A stretch of 64,000 nucleotides of DNA, taken from Sphingobacterium sp. PCS056 (GTDB lineage: Bacteria; Bacteroidota; Bacteroidia; Sphingobacteriales; Sphingobacteriaceae). The position numbers and the translations under genes are program-made. The stretch lies in the NCBI RefSeq assembly GCF_023273895.1, contig NZ_CP096883.1, positions 3,844,001 to 3,908,000 of the forward strand, written 5' to 3'. The notes below the pieces were generated by a model, which did not search any database, was not told where the DNA came from, and worked only from the letters and a program-made list of their open reading frames with translations. Position 1 is the first letter of the stretch, and every line of letters begins with the position of its first letter. This document shows, one piece after another, positions 44,083-50,743 of this stretch.

Positions 44083-44967
44083 TTAAATCGTCACACGTCC
44101 TCCAGTGGCAGGAATGGTAGCTCCAGAAATATAGGATGCAGCGGATGAGGCTAAGAATACATAAATTGGTGCAATTTCAGCTGGTTGGCCTGGTCTACCA
44201 ATAGGTGTATTCGCTCCAAACTTTTCATGATCTGGAATCGTACTTGGAATTAAAGGTGTCCATACCGGACCTGGCGCCACAGCATTTACACGAATATCTG
44301 AACCATCTTCGAAAAATTGTTGCGCTAAACTGGCAGTATAATTTTGAATAGCAGCTTTTGTTGCAGCGTAAGGGAGTAATTTAGGATTAGGATCATAAGC
44401 ATTAACAGATGTCGTATTTATAATACTACCCCCTTTTGGCAAATGAGGTTTAGCATACTTGGTAAGATAGAACATAGCACTAACGTTCGTCTCAAAAGTT
44501 TTATTCCACTCTGCTGCAGAGATATCAGTAACGGAATTGTAAGTCATTTGATAAGCAGCATTATTAATTAAAATATCTAAACGACCAAATGTTTCTACTG
44601 TTTGCTGAATTGCTGATTGGCAGAAAGATTCATTGCGTATATCACCTCGGATTAACAAAGCCTTTTGACCCGCTTTTTCAATCCAACCAGCAGTATCTGT
44701 AGCATCTTCATTTTCAATTTCGTCAAGATAAATGATGGCAATATCCGCTCCTTCCCGAGCCATAGCTATAGCCGTAGCTTTTCCTATCCCAGAATCACCT
44801 CCTGTGATCAAACAAACTTGACCAGCTAAGAGATTATTTCCAATATATGTTTTTTCTCCGTGATCGGGCACAGGATCCATTTTTGCAGAGATGCCTGGTA
44901 CTATTTGATCTTGCTTTTTAAATGGTGGCTGTGGATAGGAAGGATTTTGTTGATTTGTTACTTTCAT
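44083..44967 (-). CDS. SDR family oxidoreductase (general stress protein 39-like)
   Basis: A 294-residue short-chain dehydrogenase. Nucleotide site TGGDSGIGKA, NNAAYQ, catalytic Ser-Ser region (NTTSVNAYD), Tyr-x3-Lys in PYAATKAAI, and a Pro-rich N-terminal extension (YPQPPFKKQDQIVPG) shared with the GSP39/YdaD-YghA subgroup. Those relatives are induced by general stress, fitting the neighbourhood. The natural substrate is unknown. Confidence 0.92.
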   Translation of the reverse strand: MKVTNQQNPSYPQPPFKKQDQIVPGISAKMDPVPDHGEKTYIGNNLLAGQVCLITGGDSGIGKATAIAMAREGADIAIIYLDEIENEDATDTAGWIEKAGQKALLIRGDIRNESFCQSAIQQTVETFGRLDILINNAAYQMTYNSVTDISAAEWNKTFETNVSAMFYLTKYAKPHLPKGGSIINTTSVNAYDPNPKLLPYAATKAAIQNYTASLAQQFFEDGSDIRVNAVAPGPVWTPLIPSTIPDHEKFGANTPIGRPGQPAEIAPIYVFLASSAASYISGATIPATGGRVTI

Positions 44968-45043
44968 AATAATTCGAATTAAAAAAATACCTTAATTTGT
45001 AACTCTTATTTGGGGTGTAAGAGCATATCAAATAATAAAACAA

Positions 45044-45138
45044 GCATTCCGCAACAGATATTGTGTTTATTTAACCTGTTCATCAGTCGGCGCTAACGAC
45101 TTGAATCTTTAAAACATAACTGATCTGTTGTGGAATGC
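45044..45138 (-). ncRNA. Structured element of unknown identity (long stem with internal hairpin)
   Basis: Arms 45044-45059 (GCATTCCGCAACAGAT) and 45123-45138 (ATCTGTTGTGGAATGC) pair over 16 bp with one G-U. The 63-nt interior contains a 5-bp hairpin AGTCG/CGACT at 45085-45101. On the minus strand the stem is followed by TTGTTTTATTATTT, as for a transcript end. It lies between the 54-residue protein gene and the SDR gene. It lacks the conserved 4.5S/SRP loop. It could be a small RNA, a 3' UTR structure or a palindromic repeat. Confidence 0.4.
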
Positions 45139-45151
45139 ATAAAAGCAAAAA

Positions 45152-45316
45152 CTACTTTTGCCACATGTAAAGAAATACGACGATCATCACAATAACTGCA
45201 ATCCAGATCGCCCATGGTATAGTTTTAGCAGCAGGTTTATCGCCATTTTCTTCATGTGCTTCCTGTGGGACCTCATTCTCTGAATAATTGGTCTTATTAT
45301 CTAAATTATTTTCCAT
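45152..45316 (-). CDS. 54-residue single-pass membrane protein
   Basis: A short gene with ATG at 45316 and stop at 45154-45152. The N-terminal half is acidic and Asn-rich (MENNLDNKTNYSENEVPQ), followed by KPAAKTIPWA and a clear C-terminal membrane helix (WIAVIVMIVVFLYMW) ending QK. It begins 16 bp after the lipoprotein gene stop, so they form a two-gene operon. The balance of a charged head and one helix at the end makes it a convincing tail-anchored small protein; function unknown. Confidence 0.7.
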   Translation of the reverse strand: MENNLDNKTNYSENEVPQEAHEENGDKPAAKTIPWAIWIAVIVMIVVFLYMWQK

Positions 45317-45332
45317 GACTTAGCTTTTTTAG

Positions 45333-45554
45333 TTACTTAATCGAATCTCTCTGAGTCGAATCTACCTTTATGGTATCACCTTGCATACTCATTTCTTGTT
45401 GCTCACTTAAATTATAACGTGTTTCATCACCAGCCGATGGTGCTATTTTACTATTATTTCCTTCACTATCAGTTTTGGATGTATTATTTTTACAAGCACC
45501 CAATATACCTAAAGATAAAAATGCTGTTAATGTTATCAATTTGAACTTTTTCAT
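45333..45554 (-). CDS. Small lipoprotein
   Basis: A 73-residue lipoprotein: signal MKKFKLITLTAFLSLGILGAC with lipobox LGAC, then a hydrophilic, Ser/Asp/Thr-rich mature chain with no hydrophobic core, likely disordered. It is the first gene of an operon with the 54-residue membrane protein. A palindromic operator (45647-45660) sits about 95 bp upstream, shared with the neighbouring regulatory genes. Confidence 0.75.
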   Translation of the reverse strand: MKKFKLITLTAFLSLGILGACKNNTSKTDSEGNNSKIAPSAGDETRYNLSEQQEMSMQGDTIKVDSTQRDSIK

Positions 45555-45626
45555 ATTCTTTTTAATTTGATTTACATATAACTAACTTTCATTTTGAAGC
45601 TATTGTTTGTTATCTATCGATATATA

Positions 45627-45660
45627 CGCATTAATCATAAGCTATTGCGTATTAATACGC
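45627..45660. promoter_or_regulatory. Tandem palindromic operator upstream of the small lipoprotein operon
   Basis: GCGTATTAATACGC (45647-45660) is a perfect 14-bp palindrome. A weaker copy, CGCATTAATCAT (45627-45638), is centred 21 bp away, two helical turns. The core CGTATTAATACG recurs at 47076-47087 and, with one mismatch, at 50354-50365. Confidence 0.6.
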
Positions 45661-45691
45661 CCAAGTAACCTCGAGATTATGGTGAAAAAAA

Positions 45692-46348
45692 TTATTGCAT
45701 TAAGCCTGTTTTGATCGCATATTTTATAAGTGCTGCTGTATTTTTAACACCGGTTTTTTCTAGTAAGTTTTGTCGGTGCCCCTCTACTGTGCGTTTGCTT
45801 AAGAACAATTTATCAGCGATCTGCAAGTTTGTAAAACCTTCTCCGATGAGTTCCAATACTTCCATTTCACGCTCCGATAAACCAATTTTAAGCATAATCT
45901 GTTCTATATTGAGAAATGCTGTAGGCGATTTTTGAAGCGTATCTAACATAATCATGCTAATCTCTTCACATATAAATTTCCCCCCCTTTGCTACATGTCT
46001 TATTGCATATAGCATTTCTTCATATCCCACATTTTTAACCAAATATCCATTAGCACCATTTTGGAAAGCCTGTAATACATGTTGCACGTTATTTAACATG
46101 GAAAGGACAATTATTTTAATTGTTGGATAGTCACTTTTTACATGAGTAATCAATTCTAACCCATCCATATCAGACATGTTGATATCTGTAATAAGCACAT
46201 CTGGTATATTTCCAGATTTTAAAATCTCTAAAATCATATTGCCATTTGTGCCTTGATCAATAACTTCGAGATCAGATTGTGATTCAAGCAATAATTTAAC
46301 TCCATTAAGGACGACCAAATGATCTTCAGCCAAAACAATTTTAATCAT
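45692..46348 (-). CDS. NarL/LuxR-family response regulator
   Basis: A 218-residue response regulator. The receiver domain has the acidic pair at AEDH, phosphoacceptor Asp55 in LITDINMSD and the conserved Lys near VKNVG. The LuxR helix-turn-helix is at about 150-215 (LSEREMEVLELIGEGFTNLQIADKLFLSKRTVEGHR). The kinase-like gene lies 2 bp upstream, so they are translationally linked. The palindrome CGTATTAATACG flanks this pair and is a plausible target. Confidence 0.94.
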   Translation of the reverse strand: MIKIVLAEDHLVVLNGVKLLLESQSDLEVIDQGTNGNMILEILKSGNIPDVLITDINMSDMDGLELITHVKSDYPTIKIIVLSMLNNVQHVLQAFQNGANGYLVKNVGYEEMLYAIRHVAKGGKFICEEISMIMLDTLQKSPTAFLNIEQIMLKIGLSEREMEVLELIGEGFTNLQIADKLFLSKRTVEGHRQNLLEKTGVKNTAALIKYAIKTGLMQ

Positions 46349-46350
46349 GA

Positions 46351-46977
46351 TTAATTTAATTTTACATTAACAACGATCTTATTTCTATCCGAACTTGTAT
46401 TGATGTCGAGTGTCCCTTCAAATAAATTTACGCGATCTTGCAATTTTCTGATATTTTCTTTATTATAATTTTTAAGCTCTTTAGTATAATTTTCACTTAC
46501 TCCTTCCATTTCCAATAATAGATTATCCTTATTTACCACTAATTTAATTACTAATATACACTCATAATCAGTTATGAACGAAGCTCGCAACATAAACTGT
46601 ACCAATTGAAATAACTTGAGCTGAAAATTAAAATCCAAATTGTTGACGGCCTTGTCAACATAAACTTCATTTTTGGTACTACTATATTGAAGAAATAGAT
46701 CTTCTATGGCTCTTTGGAAGCCAAAATCTCTTAACACTACAGGCAAAAGGTCATTCGCCATTTGTTGAACCTTTCCGATCGTACCATTAATAATATCTTT
46801 GACTTGATCAATGGGTAGTGAATGTCCCTGTTCTATTGAATAACGCTGTAAAGTTAACTGTATTGCATATAAATCTTGAGCTATATATTCATGAAGTAGT
46901 TTTCCCAATAGTAAATTTTGATCTTCATATTCTTTAATAATCGATTTATATAATTTTTCTCGTGACTGCATACCCAA
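46351..46977 (-). CDS. Minimal NarX-type histidine kinase-like protein
   Basis: A 208-residue soluble protein without sensor domain or membrane helix. The segment GKLLHEYIAQDLYAIQLTLQR resembles the HisKA_3 dimerisation box with His29 (normally HDxxAQ; here HEYIAQ). The C-terminal half looks like a reduced ATPase fold, but the N box (usually ENAxKH/Q) reads FMLRASFITDYE and no DxGxG is visible. It may bind the adjacent response regulator without autokinase activity, for example as a phosphatase or adaptor (inferred). Confidence 0.75.
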   Translation of the reverse strand: MGMQSREKLYKSIIKEYEDQNLLLGKLLHEYIAQDLYAIQLTLQRYSIEQGHSLPIDQVKDIINGTIGKVQQMANDLLPVVLRDFGFQRAIEDLFLQYSSTKNEVYVDKAVNNLDFNFQLKLFQLVQFMLRASFITDYECILVIKLVVNKDNLLLEMEGVSENYTKELKNYNKENIRKLQDRVNLFEGTLDINTSSDRNKIVVNVKLN

Positions 46978-47345
46978 GATTTATAAAAAAATGTTATGTA
47001 TCTAACACCTTATAATTCGTGTTATCGATTACAAATATCGATCCTATCACGGTATAAATAATACGTGATTTCAACCGTATTAATACGTGGTCATATTGCG
47101 TCATCTTGGTTACTTATTTAGTATTTATATGTCAATCTGGTGTTGATACATGATCTGAAGAAATATATAAATCTGAAAATCTGCAAATTAAAAAACACAA
47201 AAGTTCCAGTGATTTTATTTTTTGTCATTTATCTATTGATCATAGAAATACTTAAATTTAGTTGAAGTTTTAAAGCCATCATATCATTCTGATAGTTATG
47301 ATTTATTTTCGTTAATTTAGGGCATTATAGGAGTATATATTTTAT
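46978..47345. other. Divergent regulatory region between the kinase-like gene and the phytochrome-like kinase
   Basis: About 370 bp of very AT-rich DNA that must hold two divergent promoters. The notable element is the tandem palindrome at 47054-47087. I see no gene or RNA. Confidence 0.5.
47054..47087. promoter_or_regulatory. Tandem palindromic operator in the divergent signalling promoter
   Basis: CGTATTAATACG (47076-47087) is a perfect 12-bp palindrome. A half-conserved copy ending TAATACGTG (47059-47067) repeats the TAATACGTG of the main site (47081-47089) exactly 22 bp away. Confidence 0.6.
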
Positions 47346-49526
47346 ATGAGAGTCGATTTAAATATTTCAGGTCAAAATACGATTAATATCCAGCAATTCG
47401 GCAGCATCATCATATTAGATCTTAATTTGCACATTATTGGCATTAGTGAAAATGCTCTAGAAGAACTAAAGATCGATCATATCGATCATGTACTTGATTG
47501 TTCTCTAGAATCTTTAGGCCCTACTATTTTTGGTAAGCATACAAATAAAATTCATCGACTAATCGAGAATATTAAGGACCACGTTATTCCACGTCAGATT
47601 ATTCCAATAAAATTAGCTAACAAAAGAGTCTATTTAAAGTTAAGCTTACATGATGATCAAATTTTTATTGAATGGGAGGAACAGTTCAAAAAATATACTT
47701 CAGCAAAGAAAATTAACGAATTCAGTTTCTTACTTGATACCATACAACCCAATAATTGGGACCTAGTCTGTCATGCTATCAATCGTATATTACATTTTGA
47801 CCACGTATTTGTTGTTCAAATAGAAGAAACTGGATATAGCCACGTCGTAGCTGAAGATACGTTAGATGGTCAACAATACTACAAAGACATGGAGTTTTCA
47901 AAAAGCTTTATGCCCAAAGAAGTTTTCCCATTCTATAGTATGTGCTCCTATCGCTATAGCCCAAATTTAAAAAACAACAATCAAAAATTTTATACTAATA
48001 AACAAGATTTCATATTATTAGAAAGCCAACTAGTCCCTGTTCCAGAGCTTCATCAAATTTTTTTATCAGAAAAAGGTGTCGTAAGTGCTTTATTTTTTTC
48101 AATTCATATTGATGGCAACTTTTGGGGTCTATTGGTCGCCCATCACGGTAAAGAAAAAAATATCGACCTCCAGCAACGTAAACTATGTACGTTCGCAATT
48201 CAGAACGCGACGAGTAAATATGAGAGTTACCTCAAGCAAAATCTACTTGAAAGAAACGAGATTTTAAGAACAGCTGAAGTTGATTTAAAAATTGACCTTT
48301 TAAAAAGTAAGAGTGTAAATTGTGCATTGATGAAACATATGGAAATCATCATGGATATGGTTGATGCTGATGGTTTTGCACTATTTAATCAAGGGGATGT
48401 TTGTTTTAATGGAATTTGCCCTACTAAAGCCCAACTTTACGAGATAGTAGCATTTATACAGGCACATACTGAAAAATCACTGTTTAAAGATAATAATTTC
48501 AGAGAAACACATGCTAAAAAATTCAAAGGTCGACTGCCATTTGCAGGCTTGATGTATCTTAAAGTTGGTCTTTTAAATGATCAGATATTGATCTGGTTTC
48601 GTAAAGAGAGCGCAAGTAAAGTACTAAATTTGCAGTTAAATCCATTAGCCAGTGAACAAAATACCCCAAGAATAGTCATTACGGAAAGTAGTAATAAAGA
48701 TATTGCAAAATCGTGGAATGATATCGAGATCAATTTTGTTTTGACATTAAATCAGATTTTAAAAGAATCTATTGTCAGTAAGCTTAAAGAGAAACAACAA
48801 TGGAATGAACAGGTGGTAGCTTCTAATAATGAATTGGAGATGCTAACCTTTACACTTTCTCATGACCTAAAGAATCCTCTTTCTATATTAAAAATCGGTC
48901 TTCAATTTTTGCAAAATAGTAAAGATGTGCTGAATGCAGTAGCGCTTCAAAAATGGTATAGCAATCTGATAGCAAGTACAGAGAGTATCGAAGAGATCAT
49001 TAATAATGTGGTATCATTGAGTCAACAGAAAGGGAATAGCTTATCTAAAGAACCTATTCCAATGGCCTACAACCTGCAACAGATTTTTAATGACAGCTCC
49101 TTACTTTACGAAAATAAGTCTTGTGAAGTTGAATATGGAAAATTATTGCCGATATGGGCTGAAAAAAGCGCACTGTATCAAATATTTAGCAATTTAATCA
49201 GTAATGCGATCAAATATTCAACACATGTCACCACCGCTACCTTATATATTAATAGTTATTTCGAAGGAGGTCAAGTTTGTTATCTGATCCAAGACAATGG
49301 GATTGGTATTCCAAAAGAAAATCTTACTCAAATTTTCGAAATTTTTAAAAGGGGAAGCAATGTTAAAGATATTGAGGGTACCGGAGTAGGTCTTTCATTA
49401 GTTAAACGGATCATGGAACGACTTGGAGGAAGCATCAAAATAGAATCGGAAATCAATAAAGGCACTTCCGTTTATCTTTATTTCCCAATAGTGGAAGACT
49501 TCCCTCCCAGCATGCTGGCGGATTAA
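47346..49526 (+). CDS. Phytochrome-like sensor histidine kinase lacking the bilin-binding cysteine
   Basis: A 726-residue soluble kinase with the PAS-GAF-PHY order of bacteriophytochromes. PAS (about 10-110) starts TINIQQFGSIIILD where phytochromes have IHIPGSIQPHG, and no Cys precedes it. GAF (about 125-300) has FDHVFVVQIE, pocket His236 (PELHQIFLSEKGV) and the AHHG pair at 266-267, but SFMP (187-190) replaces the DIP motif. PHY (about 320-475) has ILIWFRKE but PRIVI in place of tongue PRxSF. A canonical HisKA (LSHDLKNP, His506) and HATPase (NLISNAIKYS, DNGIGIP, GTGVGLSL) follow. Confidence 0.87.
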   Translation: MRVDLNISGQNTINIQQFGSIIILDLNLHIIGISENALEELKIDHIDHVLDCSLESLGPTIFGKHTNKIHRLIENIKDHVIPRQIIPIKLANKRVYLKLSLHDDQIFIEWEEQFKKYTSAKKINEFSFLLDTIQPNNWDLVCHAINRILHFDHVFVVQIEETGYSHVVAEDTLDGQQYYKDMEFSKSFMPKEVFPFYSMCSYRYSPNLKNNNQKFYTNKQDFILLESQLVPVPELHQIFLSEKGVVSALFFSIHIDGNFWGLLVAHHGKEKNIDLQQRKLCTFAIQNATSKYESYLKQNLLERNEILRTAEVDLKIDLLKSKSVNCALMKHMEIIMDMVDADGFALFNQGDVCFNGICPTKAQLYEIVAFIQAHTEKSLFKDNNFRETHAKKFKGRLPFAGLMYLKVGLLNDQILIWFRKESASKVLNLQLNPLASEQNTPRIVITESSNKDIAKSWNDIEINFVLTLNQILKESIVSKLKEKQQWNEQVVASNNELEMLTFTLSHDLKNPLSILKIGLQFLQNSKDVLNAVALQKWYSNLIASTESIEEIINNVVSLSQQKGNSLSKEPIPMAYNLQQIFNDSSLLYENKSCEVEYGKLLPIWAEKSALYQIFSNLISNAIKYSTHVTTATLYINSYFEGGQVCYLIQDNGIGIPKENLTQIFEIFKRGSNVKDIEGTGVGLSLVKRIMERLGGSIKIESEINKGTSVYLYFPIVEDFPPSMLAD

Positions 49527-49552
49527 ACAATAGTGAACAACTCACTATTGTT
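49526..49552. terminator. Hairpin overlapping both convergent stop codons
   Basis: A perfect 11-bp stem (AACAATAGTGA at 49526-49536, TCACTATTGTT at 49542-49552, 5-nt loop) ends the kinase gene and contains the stop region of the CinA-domain gene. Confidence 0.65.
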
Positions 49553-50066
49553 CTTTATTCAGTTCATGATCTTCGATAAAATTGTATAATTCATAAATGA
49601 CATGATTGACAGCAGTGATGTAAATCTGAGCCGGATTGCAATCAATGCAATGCACCTTTTTTTGTAAATATATGCCATTAAAACATATTGCTATAAAAAT
49701 ATCTCCGACTTCGGCGTGATGATCATGTACAGCATCAGAGTCTGGGTAAGCCATTCCTGTTATCGCAATATATACATCTGCATCAACAAGTTTCTTGAGC
49801 CCTTCCAACATTTCATATGTGACTTGTGTTGATTCTGTCGTAAAATGTTCAATGCTATGTTCATTTACATGTAGTAATGATTTTTTAACAGAGGTAGCGT
49901 AACTTGTGATCCCGCCTAAAAAATAATCGCCTGAGTCAACTTGCATACTTAATATGCTTCCTAAAAAACCACCGGTCATACTTTCTCCAACAAATACTTT
50001 AATATTATTGTCCTTAAAAAATTTACCGACAATATCTAACGTGGAGGTCTCTACATAATCCATCAT
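49545..50066 (-). CDS. CinA C-terminal-domain protein (nicotinamide-nucleotide amidase-like)
   Basis: A 173-residue stand-alone CinA/PncC domain. GESMTGGFLGSILS corresponds to the conserved AESCTGG nucleotide site, with GGITSYATSVKKSLLHV and VYIAITGMAYPD also typical. PncC enzymes deamidate nicotinamide mononucleotide. The usual Cys in the ESCTGG motif is Met, and an HDHH insert is unusual, so activity is uncertain. It is convergent with the phytochrome-like kinase. Confidence 0.82.
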   Translation of the reverse strand: MMDYVETSTLDIVGKFFKDNNIKVFVGESMTGGFLGSILSMQVDSGDYFLGGITSYATSVKKSLLHVNEHSIEHFTTESTQVTYEMLEGLKKLVDADVYIAITGMAYPDSDAVHDHHAEVGDIFIAICFNGIYLQKKVHCIDCNPAQIYITAVNHVIYELYNFIEDHELNKEQ

Positions 50067-50743
50067 AAATACATTTATTAAATTTGTAATTACTATCGAT
50101 ATATAAACACCTCTCCATCAGTAAATGTTCACCTACTCATAATAATTTAAAAAGTAAATGAACTCCTATACATTCATTTTAATGTATAGAGGTGGTTATA
50201 GCAAAGGGTATAAATACCCAATTTGTAAAATCAAAGAAAACAACTGTAATAATTAATTTCACAAACAACATCTCTTAAATCATCAGGAGTTGCATTCAAA
50301 AATTACTAATCCCCTGTTGCACAATATATAAATCAATATAACACCATATAGCAGGTATTAATACGGTCACTTGATAAAACCATATTTTCTCATCTTATAT
50401 CAGCTTTTTTGGCTAGGAATTCGCTTGTAATATGTTGCAATTTACATCTATATCTTACAGCTACTCAAATTGCACATATTGTAAATAGACTATATCAAGT
50501 AATATATTTATGAAAACAGCTATTCCATCAGAGACGCAAAACAGACATTCAACAACTCAAAGCTTTACATTTACAATCGTTAAATTAAGGTCAATTTGCT
50601 TACAACATCGATCAAAGATATGCAGCAGTCCTGGTTTTATAAATAATATGAAAAATATTTAACCATAAAAAATCAAGACAATATCAGTTAGAAGAACCTA
50701 TCATTTTTATTTTAATAGGCTTTTATAATAAAAAATTAAAATC
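50067..50743. other. Divergent intergenic region upstream of the trehalose operon
   Basis: About 680 bp, very AT-rich. It contains the palindrome variant at 50354-50365. A 50-codon open frame at 50510-50662 has no coding character that I can see. No RNA recognised. Confidence 0.4.
50354..50365. promoter_or_regulatory. Third copy of the CGTATTAATACG-type operator
   Basis: GGTATTAATACG matches the palindrome found at 45648-45659 and 47076-47087 in 11 of 12 positions. It lies between the CinA-domain gene and the trehalose operon, about 390 bp before the latter. Confidence 0.45.

Noticed and set aside
45044..45138. 4.5S/SRP RNA or 6S RNA
   Set aside because: The conserved SRP apical loop sequence is absent, and the length and bulge pattern do not fit 6S RNA.
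50510..50662. 50-codon open frame upstream of the trehalose operon
   Set aside because: Low-complexity Ser/Thr/Lys content with no hydrophobic core or signal. The region is more likely regulatory.
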